Shown: piece after piece, positions 8,510 through 17,066 of the stretch
Position numbering within the stretch: the stretch's first letter is position 1
How the letters are laid out: every line of letters begins with the position of its first letter
Assembly: GCA_944392715.1 (NCBI GenBank)
Contig: CALXXQ010000173.1
Coordinates: 1-40,700 of the forward strand
Origin: an uncultured Brachyspira sp.
GTDB lineage: Bacteria; Spirochaetota; Brachyspiria; Brachyspirales; Brachyspiraceae
Reading direction: 5' to 3'
Length of the DNA stretch: 40,700 bases
The notes under the pieces: generated by a model
What the model saw: the letters and a program-made list of their open reading frames with translations, nothing else
What the model was told of the DNA's origin: nothing
Database searches by the model: none
Made by a program: the position numbers and the translations under genes

Positions 8510-9229
8510 TTATTTTTTATTTTGTCTATTTTTTTTTATGGTATTGCTTACTATTTCTATTTTTTCCAATGCTCTTCTAGCTGCATCTGTTTCAGCTTCT
8601 TTTTTGCTCTTGCCTATACCATATTCAAAATTTTTATCATTTACATAAACTTCAGCTTTAAACATATCATGATATTCATATGATTTATAAATAGGACTAG
8701 TTTTATGCTTTTTTTGTATAAGCTCTTGAAATATAGTTTTATAATCTTTATCAAAATTATCAATATCTAAATTTTTTAATCTTTTATTATAAGCTTTCAT
8801 AACAAATTTGGCAGCATTCTCTATACCAGAATCCAAATATATAGCTCCCACTATAGCCTCAAATAAATCCTCAAGCATATTATCTCTATATCTTCCTCCA
8901 GAAGCCTCCTCTCCATGTCCAAGAAGAAGAAAATCTCCAAGTTTAAGCTCTTTGGAAATATCAGCCAAACTCTTTTGAGATACTAAAGAAGATTTTACCT
9001 TAGATAATAAACCCTCTTTGCTTGTATTATATTTTTTAAATAGATAATCAGAAATAATAAGAGAAAGCACAGAATCACCTAGAAATTCCAATCTCTGATT
9101 ATATTTCATTTTCTTTTTAGATTCATTGGCATAGGTTCTATGTGTAATAGCCTCTAAAAGATGATCTTTATTTTTAAAATCATATTTTATGGCCGCCTGA
9201 CAATTATTTAAAATTTCATCTACATTCAT
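8510..9229 (-). CDS. rnc: Ribonuclease III
   Basis: Cleaves double-stranded RNA in rRNA precursors and some mRNAs. 239 residues. The catalytic domain has the signature RLEFLGDSVL (46-55; Glu48 and Asp52) and the second acidic motif NMLEDLFEAIVGAIYLDSG (117-135) with the metal-binding acidic residues. The C-terminal double-stranded RNA-binding domain spans about 160-230 (FQELIQKKHKTSPIYKSYEY to GKSKKEAETDAARRALEKI). It has a promoter of its own at 9259-9286 and is followed by rpe 33 bp downstream. The start at 9229 has only a weak ribosome site (GGCAG). Confidence 0.96.
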   Translation of the reverse strand: MNVDEILNNCQAAIKYDFKNKDHLLEAITHRTYANESKKKMKYNQRLEFLGDSVLSLIISDYLFKKYNTSKEGLLSKVKSSLVSQKSLADISKELKLGDFLLLGHGEEASGGRYRDNMLEDLFEAIVGAIYLDSGIENAAKFVMKAYNKRLKNLDIDNFDKDYKTIFQELIQKKHKTSPIYKSYEYHDMFKAEVYVNDKNFEYGIGKSKKEAETDAARRALEKIEIVSNTIKKNRQNKK

Positions 9230-9258
9230 AAATTTTTTCTGCCTAATGATATAGCACT

Positions 9259-9286
9259 ATAATACAATGAATAAAATAACAGTCAA
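9259..9286 (-). promoter_or_regulatory. Sigma-70-type promoter for rnc
   Basis: On the minus strand: TTGACT (-35, 9286-9281), 16-base spacer, TATTAT (-10, 9264-9259). It lies in the gap between viaA and rnc, so rnc-rpe can be expressed without ravA-viaA. Confidence 0.6.
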
Positions 9287-9313
9287 GGATTTTTTTTATA
9301 TATTTATCAAATA

Positions 9314-10984
9314 TTAATAGCTGAATATAGTTGTATACATATTTCCTGTAATCTCTCTTACAGATGATCTTAAAGAATCATAGCACCAATTATAATCAAA
9401 TATACTTTTTCCAATATTAAATAAAGGAGAAGCGCCTATTATAAGAGAAAAAAATCTATTATCATTTTTCTTTTGAGCTTCAACTAATTTATAATCTTCA
9501 TCTGTAAAATTATTAAATAAAAAATCAGATATAAAAAGCAAATCTGACTTTTTATAATTTTCTGCATTCATAGTTTTTATGGAATGTCTCAAAGCAGGCA
9601 TAGGATCTGTTCCGCCATTAAAGCTTAATCTTAAAAATTCAATTAAATTATCCATAGTATTAGGATATGTTAAATCCATAGTTTCTATTCTAGTACTAAA
9701 ATTTATAAGATAACAGTTTCTTTTTTGCTTCATTGCCCTTGTAGCTAAATATAATGTAACAGCCTTGGCAACAGTTTCAGGAATACCAATCATAGAACCG
9801 CTAGTATCAATGCATATTATAATAGGTCCTTTTTTATCATCTTCTGCAACCTGTATTTCCTCTTCAACCATTTCATCATAAAAATAATCAGCATAGCCTT
9901 CTTTTTTAAAAGTTAAAAGCCTGCTTTCAAAATATTTCAAGCCGAATAATGTTTCAAGAACTCCTTCAGCTAAAAGCAATTTTTCCTGAGGAAGTATATT
10001 ATGTATATCTTTTGAATGCATTATTCCTACTATTTCTTCTTCAGAATTAATATCCGATACATTCGTATGAAAAGTTTTTTTTCTTAAAACCTTTTCTATT
10101 CTATAACTTTCTTCTTCCTTTGAAAATCTCCCAAGCATATCACATAGTTTCTTTATATTTCCATTACTTTTTATTAGCATTGAAAGCTTTTTTATATATT
10201 CTATATCTTTTTTTAATAAATTACCTAAACTTAAATCAAATAAGCTTCCAGCCTCTTCTCCCAAATCCTTTTCAATATCCATTATATCTTTTATATAATC
10301 AAGAAACTCTTTTATTTTTTTAAAAAATTCTTCTCTGAATTTATCTATTTCTTTTAAAGACCAATCAATATATTTATCATCTAAAGATTTTTTCCAGCTA
10401 TCTAAAACAGATTTTCTTATAGCTTTTATATCAGTATCTCTACCTAAATTTTCTTTTATATTATTAGTATTTTCTATTCCTTTAACTGAATTTATATCAT
10501 TTTTATCCAATTCTTTATTAACTTCATTAACTAAATTAATTTCACTCTCTTCATTAATCTCTTTTTTAGCCTCTTTATGAGATCCCTTTCCTTTTTTTCT
10601 CCTTGATGATTTTTTATTCATTTTATTTTTCTTATTTTTTACCTTCTTGCTATATTTATTTTTAAACTCTTCAAGCTTACCCATAAAAAAATTAATATCA
10701 GCATTAGAATCCATTTTTTTATAAATCTCCATATCTGATAATATAGACTTTTCATCAGCACCATTATATTTAAAATCATTATAAGATTTTCTATAATCTC
10801 TATAAGCATTTTCAAAAGGACTATTATCTTCTATATGAGATTTTATACTATTTTCAAATTCTTCTATTCTATTATCTATCTCTTTTTGAACATTAGAATC
10901 ATTTATAAAATCAAAAGTATCAGAAAATCTTTCCATAAGTATATTTTTTGTATTTTTTATACTATTAAAAATCTCTTCAAACAT
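9314..10984 (-). CDS. viaA: VWA-domain protein ViaA
   Basis: 556 residues, somewhat longer than E. coli ViaA. The first third is helical with a strongly basic stretch (about 110-140, SRRKKGKGSHKE) and an acidic/Asn linker; the middle is helical; the C-terminal third is a von Willebrand A domain with a full MIDAS site: DTSGSM (393-398), the Thr in FNGGTDPM and Asp in LLFISDF. ViaA works with the MoxR ATPase RavA, in E. coli linked to respiratory complexes and to iron-sulfur proteins. The ravA-like gene ends 14 bp upstream, the normal pairing. ATG 10984 has AAGGA about eleven bases upstream. The basic linker makes this version unusual. Confidence 0.85.
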   Translation of the reverse strand: MFEEIFNSIKNTKNILMERFSDTFDFINDSNVQKEIDNRIEEFENSIKSHIEDNSPFENAYRDYRKSYNDFKYNGADEKSILSDMEIYKKMDSNADINFFMGKLEEFKNKYSKKVKNKKNKMNKKSSRRKKGKGSHKEAKKEINEESEINLVNEVNKELDKNDINSVKGIENTNNIKENLGRDTDIKAIRKSVLDSWKKSLDDKYIDWSLKEIDKFREEFFKKIKEFLDYIKDIMDIEKDLGEEAGSLFDLSLGNLLKKDIEYIKKLSMLIKSNGNIKKLCDMLGRFSKEEESYRIEKVLRKKTFHTNVSDINSEEEIVGIMHSKDIHNILPQEKLLLAEGVLETLFGLKYFESRLLTFKKEGYADYFYDEMVEEEIQVAEDDKKGPIIICIDTSGSMIGIPETVAKAVTLYLATRAMKQKRNCYLINFSTRIETMDLTYPNTMDNLIEFLRLSFNGGTDPMPALRHSIKTMNAENYKKSDLLFISDFLFNNFTDEDYKLVEAQKKNDNRFFSLIIGASPLFNIGKSIFDYNWCYDSLRSSVREITGNMYTTIFSY

Positions 10985-10998
10985 GATTAAATTTTCCT

Positions 10999-12690
10999 TT
11001 AAGATTCTTTGCTTTCATTTTCAAAAAAATATTCATCTTCAGAAGCATTATTTTCTATACTGCTGATGCTATTATCATCAGTACTGCCTATATTATTATA
11101 ATTATCAACTGTATAATTATTTATAGTCTGGCACTGCTCCACTTTCTTTTTTTCATGTTCAACTTCAAGTCTTTTAGATTTAAAATCAGATATATAATCA
11201 TTGTAGTTATTTAATATTACATTTCTATAATGTTCAGAAACAAAAGGAGAATCTATCTTTTCTTTTTGTTTAATTAAATCTTCTTCAGATTTTTTTATAG
11301 CATCATCTATTCTTATTATTAATTCATCGCAGCTTCTAATATAATTTTCTTTTGTCCTTGGTGTAATTTCTTTAAAAGTATCTTTTTTTGTTTTTATTGG
11401 TATTATTGTTGAAATTTCTCTTACTTTTTCATTTTGATTATTTCTTATATAGAGATTAGGATTATAAGATGAATTTACTCTTATTTTTAAAGTTTCTCCT
11501 CCATTGAAAGAAAAATAAAAAGCTTTTTCTTCATTACCATTACTTTTCATAGGGAAAAACTCATCATTAGAATTCATTTTTTCTACAGGTACATACCAAT
11601 CGCCGCTTCCATTACCATTATTATAAAAATATAAATGTATCTTATAACATTCTTTATCTTCCATCATCTCCGTATCATATACATTCTTTACTTTTATACA
11701 TTCAGATTGTATATCTTTTTTTAATATATTAACTTCAGTTGCTAATGATTCAAAATCCTCTCTATTTATTTGTGAAAAACTCTTGATAGACTTTTCTACT
11801 ATTTTATTTACTTCACTGATATTTTCTTCAAGAGTCCATATACAATGAGCTATTAAAAAGCAATCTACAGGAAGTATTTCATCTCTATCACAAAAATATG
11901 CTGCTGTTTTTAATATATAAACTATATTCTTCCATCTTCTGTCTGAAATATATATTTTTTCATTATTGGAATTATTATATTCTTCTATTTCGCTTTTTAT
12001 AGAACATATTATATTAAGAACATTATCAGGAACTTTTATTTCTTCTATAATGCTTTTTAAATCTTTCCAATATTTTTCAGATATTTTTTCTTCTTTGGAG
12101 AATCCAGCATCAAATGAAATATCTTTATCAATTATCAATGATTTAAAATTATTTACATCTTTTGCAGGAGGAACAAATAAACGCATTATAAATCTATCAT
12201 ACATAGCTTCAAGACCTTGCCCCTTAGGAGGTGTTTCATTACTTGCCGCAACTAATGCTTTCAATGGCACTTTATCTTCCATACTTCCATTTCTATATAC
12301 TTTTTCATTTATTATAGTTAATAATGTGTTTAATATGGCTGGGCTGCTTTTCCAAATTTCATCTAAAAATACAAAATCAGCTGTAGGAAGATAACCTTCT
12401 GTTTGTCTTTCAAATTTATCTTCTTTTAATTTTGATAAACTCACAGGTCCGAATACATCTTCAGGAGTGGTAAATCTGTTCATAAGCTGTCCGAAATATT
12501 TAGAATCCTCAAATGCAGAAGCAATTCTTCTAACTATAAGACTTTTAGCCGTACCAGGAAGTCCATATAAAAATATTGATTTTCCAGCTAATGCACATAA
12601 TAAAGTTAATCCTATTATTTCCTCTTTTTCATATAATCCTTCTGAAAGCTTTTTAATGATATAGTTTATTTTATCTTTATTTAATTCCAT
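10999..12690 (-). CDS. ravA: MoxR-family AAA+ ATPase RavA
   Basis: 563 residues. AAA+ core: Walker A GLPGTAKS (43-50), FTTPEDVFGPVSL (73-85, typical of MoxR/RavA), Walker B FVFLDE (106-111), ILNTLLTIINEK, sensor ASNE (149-152), and DRFIMRLFVP arginine region (165-174). A helical lid follows to about 330. Residues 340-430 form a beta-rich segment (YKIHLYFYNNGNGSGDWYVP, EKAFYFSFNGGETLKIRV) where E. coli RavA has its small LARA domain; the sequence looks like a carbohydrate-binding-type beta sandwich rather than LARA. The rest is coiled coil with an acidic tail. Paired with viaA. Promoter at 12720-12748. Likely a chaperone-like remodeller. Confidence 0.85.
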   Translation of the reverse strand: MELNKDKINYIIKKLSEGLYEKEEIIGLTLLCALAGKSIFLYGLPGTAKSLIVRRIASAFEDSKYFGQLMNRFTTPEDVFGPVSLSKLKEDKFERQTEGYLPTADFVFLDEIWKSSPAILNTLLTIINEKVYRNGSMEDKVPLKALVAASNETPPKGQGLEAMYDRFIMRLFVPPAKDVNNFKSLIIDKDISFDAGFSKEEKISEKYWKDLKSIIEEIKVPDNVLNIICSIKSEIEEYNNSNNEKIYISDRRWKNIVYILKTAAYFCDRDEILPVDCFLIAHCIWTLEENISEVNKIVEKSIKSFSQINREDFESLATEVNILKKDIQSECIKVKNVYDTEMMEDKECYKIHLYFYNNGNGSGDWYVPVEKMNSNDEFFPMKSNGNEEKAFYFSFNGGETLKIRVNSSYNPNLYIRNNQNEKVREISTIIPIKTKKDTFKEITPRTKENYIRSCDELIIRIDDAIKKSEEDLIKQKEKIDSPFVSEHYRNVILNNYNDYISDFKSKRLEVEHEKKKVEQCQTINNYTVDNYNNIGSTDDNSISSIENNASEDEYFFENESKES

Positions 12691-12719
12691 ATATTATACC
12701 TTTAATATTCTATACTAAT

Positions 12720-12748
12720 ATTATAATCATCAAAAAAATAATTTACAA
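12720..12748 (-). promoter_or_regulatory. Promoter for ravA-viaA
   Basis: Minus strand: TTGTAA (12748-12743), 17-base spacer, TATAAT (12725-12720), 30 bases before the ravA ATG. AAAGG precedes the start. Confidence 0.6.
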
Positions 12749-12836
12749 TAGAATGTATACATTATCTAATATAATACTTAATATATACAATATCAATACA
12801 ATACATTTAAAACATATATCTTTTATTATTTTATAA

Positions 12837-12865
12837 TTGTTTTTTTACTTTATATATATTATAAT
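12837..12865 (+). promoter_or_regulatory. Promoter for the ABC exporter operon
   Basis: TTGTTT (12837-12842), 17-base spacer, TATAAT (12860-12865), about 65 bases before the ATG at 12931. Divergent from the ravA promoter. Confidence 0.55.
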
Positions 12866-12930
12866 GTTTTTCTACTTATATATTTTAGATTCTTTCTAAT
12901 TAATAAAAAATAATACTAATAAGGTACAAA

Positions 12931-13881
12931 ATGATATCGGTAGAAAATTTAAATAAATATTATGGTGATTTTCATGCCTTAAAAGGTGTGAGTTTTGAAA
13001 TAAATGCAGGCGAAATTGTAGGGATATTAGGTCCAAATGGTGCAGGAAAATCTACTACTTTAAGAATACTAACCTGCTATCTTTCTCCTACAAGCGGAAA
13101 TGCTATTATAGACGGAAAAAGTATATTAGATAATGAAAGAGAAGTAAAAAAAGTTATAGGATATTTACCAGAGTCAGCACCTTTATATGATGATATGAGC
13201 GTATTTGATTATCTTGTTTATATGGCTGAGATTCAGGAACTTGAAAGAAACAGATTAAGCGAAAGGCTTCATTATGTTGTAAATGCCTGCAGCCTTAAAG
13301 ATGTTATATCAAAATCAATTGGAGAGCTTTCAAAGGGTTATAAACAGAGAGTTGGTATTGCTGGAGCTATTATACATGATCCTAAAATACTGATATTAGA
13401 TGAACCTACTAATGGACTTGACCCTAATCAAATAGTAGAAATAAGAGAGCTTATAAAAGAGCTTGGAAAAGAAAAAACTGTTCTTATATCTACTCATATA
13501 TTAAGTGAAGTTGAGGCTACCTGCTCAAGGGCAATAATTATTAATCAGGGTAATGTTATAGCTGATGCCGATCCTAAACATTTAAGCCTAAATAATAACA
13601 GCAAAGAAAATAAAACTTCTGTAAGAATAAAATTATCTATTAAAACTAATGATGATAAAAATAAAATAATAGAAAAATTAAAAAAAATAGAAAATATATA
13701 TGATATCAAGGCAGAAGATAATGGAGAATTAAAAGATATCACAATATACTCTAATGATGAAGAACCTAGAGAAAAAATTTATTCTCTTATAAAAAGCACG
13801 GATTGGATAATATATGAAATGTTTAAAGAGAGAGAAAATTTAGAAGAGGTATTCCATACACTTACAAAAGGAGATAAATAG
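12931..13881 (+). CDS. ABC transporter ATPase, GldA-like
   Basis: 316 residues, cytoplasmic ATPase of an export-type ABC transporter. Walker A GPNGAGKS (34-41), Q-loop region GYLPESAPLY (78-86), signature LSKGYKQR (133-140), Walker B ILILDEP (153-159), switch His189 in STHILSE. The C-terminal extension (about 215-316) is the regulatory part often found in GldA/CcmA-type ATPases. The next gene starts on the last base of its stop (TAGTG), so permease translation is coupled. The order ATPase, permease, DUF4340 protein matches the gliding-associated transporter cluster found in many bacteria. The substrate is not known; the spirochaete does not glide, so the name reflects family only. Confidence 0.92.
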   Translation: MISVENLNKYYGDFHALKGVSFEINAGEIVGILGPNGAGKSTTLRILTCYLSPTSGNAIIDGKSILDNEREVKKVIGYLPESAPLYDDMSVFDYLVYMAEIQELERNRLSERLHYVVNACSLKDVISKSIGELSKGYKQRVGIAGAIIHDPKILILDEPTNGLDPNQIVEIRELIKELGKEKTVLISTHILSEVEATCSRAIIINQGNVIADADPKHLSLNNNSKENKTSVRIKLSIKTNDDKNKIIEKLKKIENIYDIKAEDNGELKDITIYSNDEEPREKIYSLIKSTDWIIYEMFKERENLEEVFHTLTKGDK

Positions 13882-14624
13882 TGGAAAATATTTTTTCATT
13901 AAATAAAATAAATCATACTATAAATAAATCTATTATTATATTAAAAAAAGAATTAAGACATATTTTCTTTTCGCCAATAGCTTATATATTCTCAGCAATA
14001 TTTTTGATAGTAAGCGGAGTATATTTTTTCTCAAGATTTTTTATACTTCAGCAAAATGATATGCAGGATTTCTTCAGCTTGCTTCCATTGATACTTTCAC
14101 TTATAGTACCTCCTATAACAATGGGACTTTTATCAAGTGAGTTTTCAAGCGGTTCATATGAGCTTATAAGTACTCAGTCAGTTTCAACATTAGAGATTAT
14201 ATTAGGTAAATTCTTTTCAGCCGTAATATTTATGCTTTTTGCTTTAATACCTACTATACTCTACCCCATAACATTAACATTTTTAGGAAGACTTGATATA
14301 GGACCCGTAATATGCGGATATATTGGAAGCATATTTCTTATCATGTCTTTATCTGCAATAGGGATATTCGCATCTTCTACAACTAAAAATCAAATAGTAG
14401 CTTTAATAGTAGGACTTGCAATTATGATATCTTTGAATATGTTTTTAAGATATCTAACTTTACTTTTTCCATCTTTAGTTAATATTATAGAAATTATAAG
14501 CGGTGATTATCATTTTGCTAATATTGCCAGAGGTGTATTAGATTTAAGGGATATTGTTTATTTCTTATCTGTTACAATAATATTTCTATATTTGTCAAAT
14601 ATTATGCTGGAAAATAGGAAATAA
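13881..14624 (+). CDS. ABC transporter permease, GldF-like
   Basis: 247 residues with six hydrophobic helices, ABC-2 type. Begins with a cytoplasmic lead (IILKKELRHIFFSPIAYIFSAIFL), as in GldF, then PPITMGLLSSEFSSGSYELISTQSVSTLEIILGKF, the conserved cytoplasmic loop for contact with the ATPase. GTG start at 13881, overlapping the upstream stop by one base; AGGAG precedes it inside the ATPase gene. Works with the ATPase at 12931. GldG, the usual partner, is not found next to it. Confidence 0.9.
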   Translation: MENIFSLNKINHTINKSIIILKKELRHIFFSPIAYIFSAIFLIVSGVYFFSRFFILQQNDMQDFFSLLPLILSLIVPPITMGLLSSEFSSGSYELISTQSVSTLEIILGKFFSAVIFMLFALIPTILYPITLTFLGRLDIGPVICGYIGSIFLIMSLSAIGIFASSTTKNQIVALIVGLAIMISLNMFLRYLTLLFPSLVNIIEIISGDYHFANIARGVLDLRDIVYFLSVTIIFLYLSNIMLENRK

Positions 14625-14664
14625 TTTACGATATTAGAAACAAAATAAAAATAGGATAAATAAA

Positions 14665-15687
14665 ATGAATAAAAATGTTACAAAAATTATAATTTTGCTT
14701 GTTGTACTAGCTGCAATAAGCATTATAGCTTTCTTAACAACTAAACAAAATAGAAAAAAAATAGAAGCAAATAAACCTAGAACACAGCTTTTTGAACTTA
14801 ATGAAACAAATGTTACTAAATATGAATTAAAATATGATGAAAATCCAATTATAGTAGAAAAAATAGATGAAACTTGGAAGATAATATCCCCTTCTAATGA
14901 TTATATGGTAGATCAATTAGAGGCTTTTGCTAATGTAAAAAACTTTAATACATTAAATATTGATATGACTATAACAAATCTTGCTGAATTAGAATCATTT
15001 GGACTTGAAAATCCTACTAATGAATTTACTGTTTGGGAAGGAGATAAGGAATATAAAATATTTGTAGGAAATAAAACTCCTGATGAAGAGAGATATTATG
15101 TTAAATACAATGATGAATATTTCAGCGTTGAGCTTGTATATATAGAAGCATTGAAAAAAAATATTGATATGCTAAGAGATAAGCAGATATTTAATAAACC
15201 TATATATATAGATTCTGTAATAAGAACTGAAAGCAATATAAGAGATTATACAAATACAATAAGAAAAGAAAATAGAACTAATTGGATTGTTGATGGAGTA
15301 GAAGAAGAAATCAGCTTGGAAAAAGCATACAGAGATTTTGAAACTTTATCATTAGTAAAGGCAACAGGTTTTGTTTATGATGAAGATATGATAAAATATT
15401 TAAATAGATTATTTAGAATACCTGATGCTACTGTTACAATATATATGGAAGATAATACTAAAAAGACTTATGAAATAGTATATGATAATAATGATAATAA
15501 ATTATATGTAAAACCTGAAAGCGGTATAATATATGAAGCTGATTATAATATATATTCTGCTGCTATGCGTGATAGAAGCTATTATATAAAAACAGATGAT
15601 GAAGAAAAAGAAGCAAATAATGAAAATGACCCTTATATGGATATGGCAGAGGATAGTATGAGATTAGATGAAAATTTGCAGCAATAA
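14665..15687 (+). CDS. DUF4340 protein, membrane-anchored
   Basis: 340 residues. A single N-terminal membrane helix (about 6-26, ILLVVLAAISIIAFLTT) anchors a periplasmic body with the DUF4340 pattern: YELKYDENPIIVEKIDETWKIISPSNDYMVDQLEAFANVKNF, then LAELESFGLENPTNEFTVWEGDKEYKIFVGNKTPDEERYYVKYNDEYFSVE. This segment appears twice in weaker form. Family members sit with Gld-type ABC exporters and probably act in the periplasm with the transporter. The C-terminus is acidic. Located 40 bp after the permease in the same operon. Substrate and role unknown. Confidence 0.88.
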   Translation: MNKNVTKIIILLVVLAAISIIAFLTTKQNRKKIEANKPRTQLFELNETNVTKYELKYDENPIIVEKIDETWKIISPSNDYMVDQLEAFANVKNFNTLNIDMTITNLAELESFGLENPTNEFTVWEGDKEYKIFVGNKTPDEERYYVKYNDEYFSVELVYIEALKKNIDMLRDKQIFNKPIYIDSVIRTESNIRDYTNTIRKENRTNWIVDGVEEEISLEKAYRDFETLSLVKATGFVYDEDMIKYLNRLFRIPDATVTIYMEDNTKKTYEIVYDNNDNKLYVKPESGIIYEADYNIYSAAMRDRSYYIKTDDEEKEANNENDPYMDMAEDSMRLDENLQQ

Positions 15688-15712
15688 ATTTAATTAAATT
15701 AAGGAAATTTTT

Positions 15713-16270
15713 ATGAAAAAGCAAATACCTAATTTATTAAGTATAAGCAGAATAGTTTTATCTCCTCTTGTTATATTTTTATATTTTTATAATTCTATAA
15801 TAAGTGCTGTACTTGCATTAATATTTCTTATTATATTAGAAATAACAGATGCTTTAGACGGGGCTATGGCTAGAAAATTAAATTTGGTAAGCGATTTAGG
15901 AAAGGTTCTAGATCCTTTTGCTGATACAGTATTTCATATAACAATGTTTACAATATTTTTATATGAAGGTTCTATGCCTATATGGATGTATATAATATCG
16001 CTTTATAGAGATATGTTTTCTATGTTCATAAGAATTTTGGGAGGACTTAGAGGATTTGCCGTTGCTGCTAAGTTTAGCGGTAAATTAAAAACTGCTGCAA
16101 GAGCTGCTGCTGTAATTATAATATTTCTTATAAAAATATTAAAATATACTGATATAGCACTTCCTTATGACAAAATAACTTATTATAGTTTATTAGTAGT
16201 AACGATAATAACTATATACTCATTCTTTGATTATATGCCTTTAATAACAGGAAAAGCAAATAAAAAATAA
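15713..16270 (+). CDS. pgsA: CDP-diacylglycerol-glycerol-3-phosphate 3-phosphatidyltransferase
   Basis: Makes phosphatidylglycerophosphate, the committed step to phosphatidylglycerol and cardiolipin, at the inner membrane. 185 residues with about five helices. The CDP-alcohol phosphotransferase motif is complete: Asp46, Asp49-Gly50, Ala53-Arg54, Gly63, Asp67 and Asp71 with the exact D-x2-DG-x2-AR-x8-G-x3-D-x3-D spacing. The opening IPNLLSISRIVLSPLVIF is typical of PgsA. PssA cannot be excluded by motif alone, but the length and start fit PgsA. ATG 15713 follows AAGGAAATTTTT, 25 bp after the DUF4340 gene, and the operon ends at the hairpin at 16292. Confidence 0.88.
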   Translation: MKKQIPNLLSISRIVLSPLVIFLYFYNSIISAVLALIFLIILEITDALDGAMARKLNLVSDLGKVLDPFADTVFHITMFTIFLYEGSMPIWMYIISLYRDMFSMFIRILGGLRGFAVAAKFSGKLKTAARAAAVIIIFLIKILKYTDIALPYDKITYYSLLVVTIITIYSFFDYMPLITGKANKK

Positions 16271-16291
16271 CTGTATTATTGTTATATAAAT

Positions 16292-16327
16292 AAAAAAGGG
16301 TTATTCTTTATATAGAATAGCCCTTTT
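16292..16327 (+). terminator. Rho-independent terminator after pgsA
   Basis: Stem GGGTTATTC with GAATAGCCC (one G-T pair), flanked by A-run and T-run, so it works in both directions and also ends the minus-strand beta-barrel gene whose stop is at 16344. Confidence 0.85.
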
Positions 16328-16343
16328 TAATATTATATGAGAA

Positions 16344-16934
16344 TCAAAACCAATACCTAAATCCGAAATCTCCAGAGAATCTAAAAAATTTAGAAAAAGT
16401 CCATCCCGTATTGCTAGGATACCAACCGAAAGTACTAAAACCATCATTTCCAATTGCTATAACATTAAAACCAGGTGCAATTTGTAAAAATATCTCCCAA
16501 TCTCTATCAACTATAAATGAGACACCTAATGGAAGTCTAAAAGCAAGTGCTAAATTCCAATAGTTATTACCAAACTCAATATCAGCCTCAGCACCAGGAC
16601 CAAAATAAATCCAAGCAATAGATCTTCCAACCTCCCCTATTCTATGTTTCAATCCCCACCAATCAGCACTGGCAGAAACACCAAACCATGCCCAGCCTTT
16701 TGAAGATATTCCTATATTAAATATACCTGAAAACATAAATGGTACAGTATCAAATTTACCAGTCATACCTAAAGATGCCTGACTTGGAAAGCTAAATCTA
16801 AGAAAAAAACCTGCAGTATTGCCATTAGGATAATTAGCATATAATTTTGGTGATAATGAAAATACATATATAAATGATATTATTAAAAAACTATAAATTA
16901 TAATTCTTTTTATATTTTGCAGAGCATTTTCCAT
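16344..16934 (-). CDS. BAPKO_0422-type outer-membrane beta-barrel protein
   Basis: 196 residues. N-terminal helix IIIYSFLIISFIYVFSLSPKLYA looks like a signal. The body alternates short amphipathic strands with Gly/aromatic turns (AWFGVSASADWWGLKHRIG; IYFGPGAEADIEFGNNYW; LPLGVSFIVDRDWEIFLQIAPGF), and ends in FRYWF, a classic barrel C-terminus with a terminal aromatic. About eight strands fit the BAPKO_0422/DUF3996 family of spirochaete outer-membrane barrels. It is a clear paralogue of the neighbouring gene at 17067: WWGLK, YFGPG, GNNYW/GSNYW, SWEVFLEVSP/DWEIFLQIAP and FRYWF all match. Between them is a terminator for the upstream copy, so it is separately expressed. Confidence 0.85.
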   Translation of the reverse strand: MENALQNIKRIIIYSFLIISFIYVFSLSPKLYANYPNGNTAGFFLRFSFPSQASLGMTGKFDTVPFMFSGIFNIGISSKGWAWFGVSASADWWGLKHRIGEVGRSIAWIYFGPGAEADIEFGNNYWNLALAFRLPLGVSFIVDRDWEIFLQIAPGFNVIAIGNDGFSTFGWYPSNTGWTFSKFFRFSGDFGFRYWF

Positions 16935-17004
16935 AAATAAAATCCCAATTTATATATTTAATAATAAATATAAAAAATAATATCGTAAATTCAATAAAAT
17001 ATTT

Positions 17005-17043
17005 TAGGTAAAATAAAAGCCCCGATATATGATATCGAGGCTT
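17005..17043 (-). terminator. Terminator of the upstream beta-barrel gene
   Basis: On the minus strand: stem AAGCCTCGATAT (17043-17032) with ATATCGGGGCTT (17028-17017), 3-base loop, one wobble pair, then TTTTATTTT. It separates the two paralogous barrel genes. Confidence 0.85.
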
Positions 17044-17066
17044 ATAATTTCAATATAATTTTAAGA

